64,000 nucleotides of DNA, from the NCBI GenBank assembly GCA_002299895.1, contig DBOC01000015.1, forward strand, positions 122,341-186,340, in the 5' to 3' direction. This stretch comes from Sphingomonadales bacterium UBA656. GTDB lineage: Bacteria > Pseudomonadota > Alphaproteobacteria > Sphingomonadales > Sphingomonadaceae. Below the pieces are notes generated by a model that was not told the DNA's origin, searched no databases, and saw nothing but the letters and a program-made list of their open reading frames with translations. The position numbers and the translations under genes were made by a program. Below, piece by piece: positions 1 through 8,314 of this stretch. Numbering within the stretch: position 1 is the stretch's first letter; every line of letters begins with the position of its first letter.

Positions 1-2204
1 CCAAGACGCTGGTCCATGCCTATCTCGCAGCTGAAGACAAAACGTTTTTCAGCCATGGCGGGATTGACTATCCCGGCATCGTATCCGCCATTTTTGATAA
101 TATTTTTAGCGACAAACGGTCGCGTGGCGCATCGACCATCACACAGCAGGTTGCGAAAAACCTGCTATTGACCAACGAATATAGTTACACCCGCAAGGTG
201 AAGGAGGCGATCTTAGCCAAGCGCATCGAAAGTGCGCTGACTAAGCAGCAGATATTGTCGCTCTACCTTAATGAAATCGCGCTTGGGCGGCAGTCTTTCG
301 GAGTTGAGGCCGCGGCGCAGGCCTATTTCGGGAAAAGCGTTGATAAGCTTTTGCTACATGAAATGGCCTTTTTGGCCATATTGCCCAAGGCGCCGGAACG
401 TTATGGACGCGCCAAAAATGCGAAGCTTGCCCTATCCCGTCGTAATTGGGTGCTGGGCGAAATGCGGGAGAATGGATGGATTAGCGATGCGCAGCTTGCG
501 ACCGCACGTGCCCAACCGCTTGGCCTCGTGACGCAACGCGGCACTGGTTATAAAAATATCGGCGGTTATTTTGCAGAAGAAGTGCGCCGCCAGCTGATAG
601 AAAAATTTGGCGAAACCGACGAAGCGGGGCCCTATAGCGTGTATTCGGGCGGGCTTTGGGTCAGGTCCTCCATGCATCCAGAACATCAAATCGCGGCGAC
701 CACAGCGCTGCGTGAAGGCTTGTTGCGCTACAATGCCGGCAAAGCTTGGAAAGCCAATTTGGGTAGAATTGACGTAACCGATGACAAATGGCCATCGCGT
801 TTCGCGTCGACCAATATTGCAATCGATTATGCCAATTGGCGGGCGGGTGTTGCACTCGGCAAGGGGCGCGTTGGATTTGCAGATGGTTCGACCGCCGCGC
901 TTGACGGAAGCCCCGCGGCGATGAAGGCAGGCGATGTCATTGCCGTTGCCCCCAATGGCACCAACAGCTTCGCCGTCCGCAGCGTTCCAGAGGTCGGGGG
1001 TGGCATGGTCGTCCAAGACCCATTCAACGGTCGCGTGCTCGCGGTGCAAGGCGGCTTTGACAATCGTATATCCAGCTTTAACCGGGCGACACAGGCACAA
1101 AGGCAGCCCGGATCAACTATTAAACCGTTTGTCTATGCAACGGCGCTCGACAATGGAATGACACCGACATCGATTATCGTCGATGGTCCATATTGCGTTT
1201 GGCAAGGCGCGAATTTAGGTCAAAAATGCTTTCGCAATTTCACCGGTGGTGGGGCAGGGCCGCAAACCATGCGTTGGGGCCTTGAACAATCACGCAACCT
1301 GATGACGGTACGTGCGGCGGCGGAATCCGGCATGGACAATGTGACCGACACGTTGCGTGACATGTCCATCGGGGATTATCCGGAATATCTTTCCTACGCG
1401 CTAGGTGCGGGGGATACGACCGTGTTGAAAATGGTCAACGCTTATTCAATGCTGGTCAATCACGGCCGTGAATTGAAGCCGACATTCATTGATTTCGTGC
1501 AAAATCGCAAAGGCAAAGTGATCTGGCCCGCCAAATGGAAACCCTGCAAGGGGTGCTGCGCGCCCGATTGGAATGGTAAGCCAATGCCGCGTTTCACCGC
1601 TGCAGGCAAGCAAGTCATGGATCCCATCACGGCCTATCAAATCGTGCATATGTTGGAAGGTGTGATCCAGCGCGGTACCGCTGTCACATTGCGCGAACTT
1701 GACCGGCCATTGTTCGGCAAAACTGGAACAACGACTGGCCCAACAAATGTCTGGTTCGTTGGCGGATCACCGCATTTGGTTGCGGGCCTCTATCTGGGTT
1801 TCGATCAACCGCGCAACATGGGTGGTTATGCGCAGGGCAGCTCACTTGCGGCGCCCATTTTTAAACAATTTGCACGTACAGCGATGGCCGATATGCCGAA
1901 AACACCGTTCATCGCGCCTGCCGGAACACGGCTTGTCCGCGTGGATCGCAGGAGTGGCAAGCGCGTTTATGGTGCCTGGCCAAGTGATGACCCGCTTAGC
2001 GCCGTGATTTGGGAGGCGTTTAAGGCCGAGACGGAACCAAAGCGTTCGATCCGTCAGGAAGAGCTAGCTGCGCGGGACGATAAACCAAAGAAAGCGGCCG
2101 ATACGCAATCTGAGAGTACCGCCGGCGCGGCCAATGCGCCGAGCGCAAGTGTTGGGACAAAGCGCGACCAGGATTTTATTCAGCAAGAGGGCGGTATTTA
2201 TTAG
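1..2204 (+). CDS. mrcA: Class A penicillin-binding protein 1A (5' end outside window)
   Basis: Bifunctional murein synthase: polymerises lipid II glycan strands and cross-links stem peptides at the outer face of the inner membrane. The reading frame is open from base 3, so the true start lies upstream; 733 residues are visible. The first 55 codons carry glycosyltransferase-51 motifs (EDKTFFSHGG, then RGASTITQQVAKNLL near 120-165). The transpeptidase domain has STIK (about 1113-1124), SRN, and KTG at 1719-1727. The C-terminal tail is charged and low complexity. It precedes prfB in the same direction, an order I know from other alphaproteobacteria. Missing only its N-terminal anchor and the start of the GT domain. 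Confidence 0.95.
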   Translation, partial: KTLVHAYLAAEDKTFFSHGGIDYPGIVSAIFDNIFSDKRSRGASTITQQVAKNLLLTNEYSYTRKVKEAILAKRIESALTKQQILSLYLNEIALGRQSFGVEAAAQAYFGKSVDKLLLHEMAFLAILPKAPERYGRAKNAKLALSRRNWVLGEMRENGWISDAQLATARAQPLGLVTQRGTGYKNIGGYFAEEVRRQLIEKFGETDEAGPYSVYSGGLWVRSSMHPEHQIAATTALREGLLRYNAGKAWKANLGRIDVTDDKWPSRFASTNIAIDYANWRAGVALGKGRVGFADGSTAALDGSPAAMKAGDVIAVAPNGTNSFAVRSVPEVGGGMVVQDPFNGRVLAVQGGFDNRISSFNRATQAQRQPGSTIKPFVYATALDNGMTPTSIIVDGPYCVWQGANLGQKCFRNFTGGGAGPQTMRWGLEQSRNLMTVRAAAESGMDNVTDTLRDMSIGDYPEYLSYALGAGDTTVLKMVNAYSMLVNHGRELKPTFIDFVQNRKGKVIWPAKWKPCKGCCAPDWNGKPMPRFTAAGKQVMDPITAYQIVHMLEGVIQRGTAVTLRELDRPLFGKTGTTTGPTNVWFVGGSPHLVAGLYLGFDQPRNMGGYAQGSSLAAPIFKQFARTAMADMPKTPFIAPAGTRLVRVDRRSGKRVYGAWPSDDPLSAVIWEAFKAETEPKRSIRQEELAARDDKPKKAADTQSESTAGAANAPSASVGTKRDQDFIQQEGGIY

Positions 2205-2320
2205 GTTCAGGCCTGATAAATTTGCGATACAACGGATAATTCTGTTTATCGCTGCCTTTGACTTGCGCGTCCAATCAGCTAAAGGCCGCGGCTGACCTTT
2301 TCATTCCCTTGGAGTTTCTT

Positions 2321-3448
2321 ATGCGCGCCGACGCAGAAGGCTATGTTGCCCGCATTGATGCCGCCCTCAACCTTGTGAAGATGTCGCTGGATTGGGAACG
2401 CGCCTTGCGTCGTTTGGACGAACTAAACGCCAAGGTTGAGGACCCAAGCTTGTGGGACAATCCAAAGACGGCCGAAGAAGTCATGCGCGAACGCCGGCGG
2501 TTGGATGCCGCCATCGCTACTGTGCGCGAAATCGACGCCGATAAGGCAGGAACGGTGGAGTTAATCGAGCTAGCCGAAATGGAAGGCGATGCCGCGTTAG
2601 GCGATGAAGGGGCTGCCGCGTTGAAGGCATTGGCTGACCGGGCTGATCGCGACAAGGTATCTGCATTGCTGTCGGGCGAAGCAGATGGCAACGACACCTT
2701 CATTGAAATTCATGCTGGCGCTGGCGGCACCGAAAGCCAAGATTGGGCGGAAATGCTACAGCGCATGTATTATCGCTGGGCCGAACAACGCGGCTACAAA
2801 GTTGAGATGGTCGATTATCAGGCAGGTGATCAGGCGGGCATAAAATCCGCGACATTGCTGGTAAAGGGCGAAAATGCGTATGGCTATGCCAAAACCGAAA
2901 GCGGTGTCCACCGCTTGGTTCGTATTTCGCCCTATGACAGCGCGGCAAAGCGGCATACGAGCTTCTCAAGCGTCTGGGTCTATCCAGTTATTGACGACAA
3001 TATCGACATTGAAATCAACGAAGGTGATTTGAAGATCGATACCTACCGTGCGTCCGGCGCAGGCGGCCAACATGTTAACACGACGGATTCAGCCGTCCGC
3101 ATTACGCACAAGCCCACGGGTATTGTCGTTGCCAGCCAGAATGATCGCAGCCAGCATAAAAACCGCGCTACTGCGATGGGCATGTTGAAAGCGCGCCTGT
3201 ATGAAGCCGAACTGCGTAAGCGCGAAGAAGTCGCAAGCGGCGAATATGCGGCTAAGACCGAAATCGGTTGGGGCCACCAGATCCGTTCTTATGTGCTTCA
3301 ACCCTACCAAATGGTCAAAGACTTGCGCACCGGCGTTACATCTCCAACGCCAAGCGACGTACTCGACGGTGACCTAGACAATTTCATCGCCGCCGCATTG
3401 GCCCAGCGAGTAACGGGTGAGGCGGTTGCGGTTGAGGATGTGGATTGA
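2321..3448 (+). CDS. prfB: Peptide chain release factor 2
   Basis: RF2 releases finished peptides at UGA and UAA codons. The catalytic GGQ loop is present (GAGGQHVNTTDSAV, near nt 3055-3090), within the usual stop-codon-recognition and ribosome-docking architecture; 375 residues, normal length. I chose ATG 2321 (MRADAEGYVARIDAAL) because GGAG at 2311-2314 sits six bases upstream and this matches the usual alphaproteobacterial N-terminus. The open frame extends to 2258 but that extension looks non-coding. The frame is continuous, so the programmed +1 frameshift of enterobacterial prfB is absent. Confidence 0.96.
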   Translation: MRADAEGYVARIDAALNLVKMSLDWERALRRLDELNAKVEDPSLWDNPKTAEEVMRERRRLDAAIATVREIDADKAGTVELIELAEMEGDAALGDEGAAALKALADRADRDKVSALLSGEADGNDTFIEIHAGAGGTESQDWAEMLQRMYYRWAEQRGYKVEMVDYQAGDQAGIKSATLLVKGENAYGYAKTESGVHRLVRISPYDSAAKRHTSFSSVWVYPVIDDNIDIEINEGDLKIDTYRASGAGGQHVNTTDSAVRITHKPTGIVVASQNDRSQHKNRATAMGMLKARLYEAELRKREEVASGEYAAKTEIGWGHQIRSYVLQPYQMVKDLRTGVTSPTPSDVLDGDLDNFIAAALAQRVTGEAVAVEDVD

Positions 3449-3574
3449 CCCTCGATCTATTGGCTCGTCCGGCTGAGCTACTTGGAATATCTTATTTTTG
3501 TTTTTTGAGTGATGACACTGAAACACCCGCAGTCTTACTCGAAAGCTGGCTTTTTCTTCGGGCTAAAAAGCTAG

Positions 3575-3590
3575 TTGACGCTTGCGTCAA
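3575..3590. promoter_or_regulatory. Perfect 16-bp palindrome, candidate operator
   Basis: TTGACGC-TT-GCGTCAA is a perfect inverted repeat 69 bp before the CoA racemase start at 3660, in the only sizeable spacer before the beta-oxidation operon. Size and symmetry fit a dimeric regulator site. It loosely resembles the MerR-type LiuR boxes described for branched-chain acyl-CoA degradation genes (comparison from memory). I found no second copy in the window. Confidence 0.45.
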
Positions 3591-3659
3591 GCGCTTGGGC
3601 TCCTTAAAAGAAGTGTCTTAATCAGGCGATTAAACGTCTATCCAAGCGGAAAGCACTTC

Positions 3660-4817
3660 ATGACCGATTCTTCCTCAAAATCCGGTCCGTTAAGCGGCAT
3701 AAAGATTGTCGAACTTGCTGGCATTGGGCCCGGGCCTTATGCGGGCCAGTTGCTGGCGGATATGGGGGCGGATGTGATTGTCATCGACAGGCCGGGGGGC
3801 TCAATCGTGCCCAAGGCCATTGATGCGCGCGGCAAAAAATCCATGATCCTTGATTTGAAGAAGCCTGAGGCGGTGGCTGCATTGTTAAAGCTGGTTGAGT
3901 CCGCCGATGTCCTGATTGAAGGGCTGCGGCCCGGCGTGACGGAGCGGATGGGGGTAGGCCCCGATGCGTGCCACGCGGTTAACCCTGGTCTGATTTACGG
4001 CCGAATGACAGGCTGGGGCCAAACGGGGCCGTGGAGCCAAATGGCCGGGCATGACATAAATTATATCGGCATGACCGGTGTTTTGAACGCGATTGGCAAA
4101 GACGGGCAGCCGCCCGTTCCGCCGCTTAACATGGTGGGTGATTTTGGCGGCGGGTCGATGTTCCTCGTTAACGGTATCCTCGCTGCGTTGGTCGAGCGCG
4201 CGCGGACGGGTAAGGGCAATATTGTGGATGCGGCGATTGTCGATGGCACCAACAGCCTGATGAGCTTTGTTCATGGCATGGCAGGACTTGGCCAATGGCG
4301 CACGCAGCGTGAAGTAAATTTGCTCGACGGGGCGACGCCATTTTACCGTTGTTATATGACATCGGACGGTAAGTTCATGGCCGTTGGCTGCATTGAGCCG
4401 CAGTTTTTTGCCGCGATGATGGCGCGTTTGCCCATCGACAATGATATTTATGGTGGTCAGCATGACCGAGCCGCTTGGGCTAAGCAGCATGCGCTGCTTG
4501 AAGAGGTGTTTGCGACCAAAACGCGCGACGAATGGGAAGCGATTTTCGCCGGCACCGACGCGTGCGTGACCCCAGTGCTGGATTATATCGAAGCTGCATC
4601 CCATCCCGCAAACGCGGCACGGCAAGCATTCGTGCAGGATGGCCGTTGGCTGCATCCGCAACTTGCGCCGAGACTTGCAACACAGCCATTGGCTACCCAT
4701 TTTGATATTGCAACAAAAGGCGGCGATTACGTCGACATATTGACTGAGGCTGGCCTTGGTCACGAAGAGATATCCCAACTGATCGCGGCGGGCGCCGTGG
4801 TCACAAACAAGGACTGA
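3660..4817 (+). CDS. CaiB/BaiF family alpha-methylacyl-CoA racemase-like protein
   Basis: 385 residues of CoA-transferase family III type. The sequence follows alpha-methylacyl-CoA racemase (AMACR) rather than formyl/carnitine-CoA transferases: the racemase acid/base pair is visible as His131 in GHDINY and Asp161 in GDFGGG. AMACR epimerises 2-methylacyl-CoA thioesters (pristanoyl-CoA, sterol or bile-acid side chains) so that they can enter beta-oxidation. Start ATG 3660 gives the canonical N-terminus (LSGIKIVELAGIGPGPYAGQ); an upstream in-frame extension to 3582 would cross the palindrome. The thiolase starts two bases after the stop, so they are almost certainly co-transcribed. Confidence 0.85.
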   Translation: MTDSSSKSGPLSGIKIVELAGIGPGPYAGQLLADMGADVIVIDRPGGSIVPKAIDARGKKSMILDLKKPEAVAALLKLVESADVLIEGLRPGVTERMGVGPDACHAVNPGLIYGRMTGWGQTGPWSQMAGHDINYIGMTGVLNAIGKDGQPPVPPLNMVGDFGGGSMFLVNGILAALVERARTGKGNIVDAAIVDGTNSLMSFVHGMAGLGQWRTQREVNLLDGATPFYRCYMTSDGKFMAVGCIEPQFFAAMMARLPIDNDIYGGQHDRAAWAKQHALLEEVFATKTRDEWEAIFAGTDACVTPVLDYIEAASHPANAARQAFVQDGRWLHPQLAPRLATQPLATHFDIATKGGDYVDILTEAGLGHEEISQLIAAGAVVTNKD

Positions 4818-4819
4818 AT

Positions 4820-6034
4820 ATGACCGAAGCCTATATTTATGATGCGGTGCGCAGCCCGCGCGGCAAGGGGCGCCCTGACGGTGCGTTGCATGAAATTACG
4901 CCCATCGATCTGGCATCGCAGGTGTTGGCCGCTATCCGCGACCGCAATGGCCTGTCGGGCGAAGAGATTGAGGATGTGGCCTTTGGTTGCGTTTCGCCGG
5001 TGGGGGAACAAGGCGCGGTCATTACGCGCACCGCGATCCTTGCTGCGGGCTATCCGCACACAACCTCGGGCATTCAGGTGAACCGTTTTTGTGGTTCAGG
5101 TCTTGAGGCGTCGAACATTGCAGCGGCTAAGGTGAAATCCGGCGAGTGCGATCTGGCGGTCGGCGGCGGTATTGAATCTATGAGCCGCGTGCCCATGGGT
5201 TCAGACGGCGGCGCATGGCCAATCGATCCCCGCTCGGCAATCGCCAATTACTTCATTCCGCAAGGCATTTCGGCTGACCTCATCGCTACCCGATATGGCT
5301 ATAGCCGCGACGATGTAGATGCCTATGCGGTTGAAAGCCAAAAACGCGCTGGCCGCGCATGGGCCGAGAAGCGCTTTGCACGCTCGATATTGCCTATCAA
5401 GGACGTCATAGGCGAAGTCGTCTTAGATCATGATGAATTGATGCGTCCGCAAACCGACATGCAATCCTTGGGCGCCTTGGCCCCAGCATTTCAGATGATG
5501 GGCACGATGATGCCCGGTTTTGATGACATTGCTATCATGCGCTATCCCGACGTTGAAAAAATCAACCATGTCCACCATGCGGGCAACAGTTCGGGCATCG
5601 TCGATGGTTCGGCTGCCGTGTTGATCGGCACGAAGGAAGCTGGCGAAAAATATGGCCTAAAGGCGCGCGCACGGATCGTTTCGATGGCGTCCATCGGTTC
5701 GGAACCTGCCATCATGCTTACCGGTCCCGAATTTGCGGCGCAGAAGGCGCTGGCACGGGCAGGCATGGACAAAGGCGATATTGATGTGTGGGAATTGAAC
5801 GAAGCCTTCGCCTCTGTCGTCCTGCGTTTCATGGAAGCGATGCATGTCGACCATACCGATATCAATGTGAATGGCGGCGCAATCGCCATGGGGCATCCTC
5901 TGGGTGCAACAGGTGCAATGATACTTGGCACTGTGCTCGATGAGCTGGAGCGGTCGGGCAAATCGACCGCGCTGACCACCTTGTGCATCGGTGCGGGCAT
6001 GGGCACCGCAACCATCATTGAACGCGTGAATTGA
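4820..6034 (+). CDS. fadA: Acetyl-CoA C-acyltransferase (3-ketoacyl-CoA thiolase)
   Basis: Thiolase of 404 residues that cleaves 3-ketoacyl-CoA with CoA to give acetyl-CoA (or propionyl-CoA from methyl-branched substrates). Nucleophilic Cys91 lies in NRFCGSG; the catalytic His is in GGAIAMGHPLGATGA and the second Cys in LCIGAGMG. It sits between the AMACR-like gene and the fadB-type gene, forming a compact beta-oxidation operon. The next gene's ATG follows the stop by 14 bases. Chain-length or branch specificity cannot be read from the sequence. Confidence 0.93.
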   Translation: MTEAYIYDAVRSPRGKGRPDGALHEITPIDLASQVLAAIRDRNGLSGEEIEDVAFGCVSPVGEQGAVITRTAILAAGYPHTTSGIQVNRFCGSGLEASNIAAAKVKSGECDLAVGGGIESMSRVPMGSDGGAWPIDPRSAIANYFIPQGISADLIATRYGYSRDDVDAYAVESQKRAGRAWAEKRFARSILPIKDVIGEVVLDHDELMRPQTDMQSLGALAPAFQMMGTMMPGFDDIAIMRYPDVEKINHVHHAGNSSGIVDGSAAVLIGTKEAGEKYGLKARARIVSMASIGSEPAIMLTGPEFAAQKALARAGMDKGDIDVWELNEAFASVVLRFMEAMHVDHTDINVNGGAIAMGHPLGATGAMILGTVLDELERSGKSTALTTLCIGAGMGTATIIERVN

Positions 6035-6048
6035 TCGGGACAGAAAAC

Positions 6049-8244
6049 ATGACTTACAAAACTTTCTCCGTCGATATCGACGCCGATGGCATTGCCCTTT
6101 TGACGATTGATCTGCCTCATGCGTCCATGAATGTATGGAATGGCGGGTTGATTGAAGACTTCGCCAAATGGGTCGATGATTTCATGACCAATGACGCCAT
6201 AAAGGGCGCGGTCATAACCTCGGGCAAAAAATCCGGCTTCTTGGCTGGCGCGGACCTTACCATGTTGGGCGGGGCGAAGGCGAACAGCACCAAAGAAGCC
6301 TTTGACCAGGCATTTGCGTTAAACGCATTGTTACGCAAAATGGAAACAGGCGGGCAGTCCGCAAAGGACTTGAGCTCGGGTAAAGCTTCGGCAAAGCCGG
6401 TGGCTTGTGCGCTGAATGGACTTGCTTTGGGCGGCGGGCTCGAGCTCGCTTTGGCGTGCCATTATCGCGTCGTTGTTGACCATCCAAAAATCCAACTTGG
6501 TATGCCTGAAGTCATGGTGGGTCTGCTGCCCGGTGGTGGCGGCACGCAACGGACGCCACGCCTCATCGGCCTGCAGAATGCAGCGATGATGATCATTCAA
6601 GGTAAGGCGCTCGATCCGGCCACGGCAAAGGCGCAAGGCCTGGTCCATGAAGTCGTGCCAGCGGCTGACTTGATTGCGAATGCGAAGGCATGGGTGAAAG
6701 CCAATCCTAAGGTTACCGCACCTTGGGATCGGAAAGATTTCAAATTCCCGGGCGGGGCAGGGGCAATGGACCCGCGCGCCGTGCAGTTATTCGTTGGCCT
6801 CAACGCCATGGCGCACAAGGAAAGCAAGGGCAATTTTGATGCGATAAAGGCGATATTGTCGTGCCTGTATGAAGGCTCGATCCTGCCTTTCGACACCGCG
6901 CTGCGTGTGGAATCGAAATATTTCACCAAATTGCTTTCGGGCAGCCAAGCCAAAAACATGATCCGTACGCTTTTCATTAACAAGCAGGCAGCCGAAAAAG
7001 GCGCTGGCCGTCCTAGTGGCGTCCCACCGGTTGAGATTAAGAAGGTTGGCGTATTGGGCGGCGGCCTCATGGGGTCTGGTATCACGCATGTCACAGTGAA
7101 GGGCGGCATGGACGTTGTTGTTCTCGATCGTAGCTTAGAAGACGCCAATAAGGCCGTCGATTACAGCCGCAAGATCATCGACAAGGCCGTAAGTCGCGGT
7201 AAGATGAGCAAAGAAGCCGGTGACGCCTTCATGGCGCGTATCACGCCGACGGACAATTATGACGATCTTAAAGACGTCGACCTCATAATCGAAGCCGTGT
7301 TTGAACGCCCCGATGTAAAGGCCGACGTTATAAAGAAAGCCGAAGCGGTTATTCGCCCCGATGTCGTCTTCGCATCGAACACGTCGACTCTGCCAATCAC
7401 GGGCCTCGCCAAAAATTCGTCACGTCCCGAATTATTCGTAGGGCTGCACTTCTTCTCACCCGTTGAAAAGATGCCGTTGCTAGAGATTATCCCCGGCGCA
7501 TTGACGGGTGATCGTGCCTTGGCAGCGGCGTTTGATTATAACGCCAAGATCAAGAAAACACCGATTGTCGTAAAGGATGTACGCGGATTTTTCACCAACC
7601 GCGTGTTCCCGCCTTATATGGGCGAGGCAATGAAGCTGGTGACCGAAGGCGTGAAGCCAGCGTTGATCGAAAATGCAGCCAAATCGCTTGGCATGCCGAT
7701 TGGACCGCTGGCGTTGCTCGATGAAACCACGTTGCAATTGGGTTATGATGTGATGCAGTCGACCAAGAAGGAGTTGGGCGACGCGTATCAACCAAGCGGC
7801 ACCGAAGACTTTATGGAGTTGATGGTGGTCAAGCTTGGCCGAAAAGGACGCCGTTTTGGTTCTGGCTTTTACGATTATGATGCCAAGGGCGAGCGCCTGA
7901 GCCTCTGGCAGGGCATGGCGGAGCATTATCCGCTCGCAGCAGAACAGCCATCGGTTGAAGAGGTAAAGCAACGTTTGTTGTACATCCAACTGATCGCGAC
8001 GGCACAATGCTTTGAAGAAGAGGTTGTGAAAGACCCACAGAGCGCAGATTTGGGTGCGATTTTCGGTTGGGGCTTTGCGCCCTATACCGGTGGACCGATG
8101 AGCTATATCGACACGGTTGGGCTGGAGAATTTCGTCCGCACTGCTGACAATCTGGCGCAGCGTTTTGGTCACCGCTTTGCACCTCCCAAGAGCTTCCGCG
8201 AGATGGCTGACAAGGGCGAGGCTTTGTACAAAGCCGCTGCATAA
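6049..8244 (+). CDS. fadB: Bifunctional enoyl-CoA hydratase / 3-hydroxyacyl-CoA dehydrogenase
   Basis: 731-residue multifunctional beta-oxidation enzyme. The N-terminal crotonase domain retains both catalytic glutamates (GGGLELALAC and GMPEVMVG). The NAD-binding domain starts near residue 334 with VGVLGGGLMGSGI, and the dehydrogenase catalytic His is in GLHFFSPVEKMPL, followed by the C-terminal 3HCDH domain. ATG 6049 is preferred over an in-frame TTG at 6031 that would overlap the thiolase stop. Acts with the upstream thiolase as a FadBA-like complex. It could equally be named fadJ; I cannot separate them here. Confidence 0.94.
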   Translation: MTYKTFSVDIDADGIALLTIDLPHASMNVWNGGLIEDFAKWVDDFMTNDAIKGAVITSGKKSGFLAGADLTMLGGAKANSTKEAFDQAFALNALLRKMETGGQSAKDLSSGKASAKPVACALNGLALGGGLELALACHYRVVVDHPKIQLGMPEVMVGLLPGGGGTQRTPRLIGLQNAAMMIIQGKALDPATAKAQGLVHEVVPAADLIANAKAWVKANPKVTAPWDRKDFKFPGGAGAMDPRAVQLFVGLNAMAHKESKGNFDAIKAILSCLYEGSILPFDTALRVESKYFTKLLSGSQAKNMIRTLFINKQAAEKGAGRPSGVPPVEIKKVGVLGGGLMGSGITHVTVKGGMDVVVLDRSLEDANKAVDYSRKIIDKAVSRGKMSKEAGDAFMARITPTDNYDDLKDVDLIIEAVFERPDVKADVIKKAEAVIRPDVVFASNTSTLPITGLAKNSSRPELFVGLHFFSPVEKMPLLEIIPGALTGDRALAAAFDYNAKIKKTPIVVKDVRGFFTNRVFPPYMGEAMKLVTEGVKPALIENAAKSLGMPIGPLALLDETTLQLGYDVMQSTKKELGDAYQPSGTEDFMELMVVKLGRKGRRFGSGFYDYDAKGERLSLWQGMAEHYPLAAEQPSVEEVKQRLLYIQLIATAQCFEEEVVKDPQSADLGAIFGWGFAPYTGGPMSYIDTVGLENFVRTADNLAQRFGHRFAPPKSFREMADKGEALYKAAA

Positions 8245-8262
8245 AGCCAGAACGACAGACAC

Positions 8263-8299
8263 AAAAAGGGCGGCCTCCGGATTGGAGACCGCCCTTTTT
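8263..8299. terminator. Bidirectional rho-independent terminator
   Basis: A long stem (AAAAAGGGCGGCCTCC paired with GGAGACCGCCCTTTTT, one mismatch, loop GGATT) lies between the convergent fadB-type gene and the TonB receptor gene. The flanking A and T runs make it usable in both directions. Confidence 0.9.
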
Positions 8300-8314
8300 G
8301 TTTGTAATATTCGT

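Noticed and set aside
2258..2400. Programmed frameshift in prfB
   Set aside because: The coding frame is continuous from ATG 2321; no in-frame UGA with a CTTTGA slippery context occurs.
3885..4778. A 297-codon open frame antisense to the CoA racemase gene
   Set aside because: Composition (Arg/His/Cys-rich) is typical of a reverse-strand shadow; the sense gene has intact catalytic residues.
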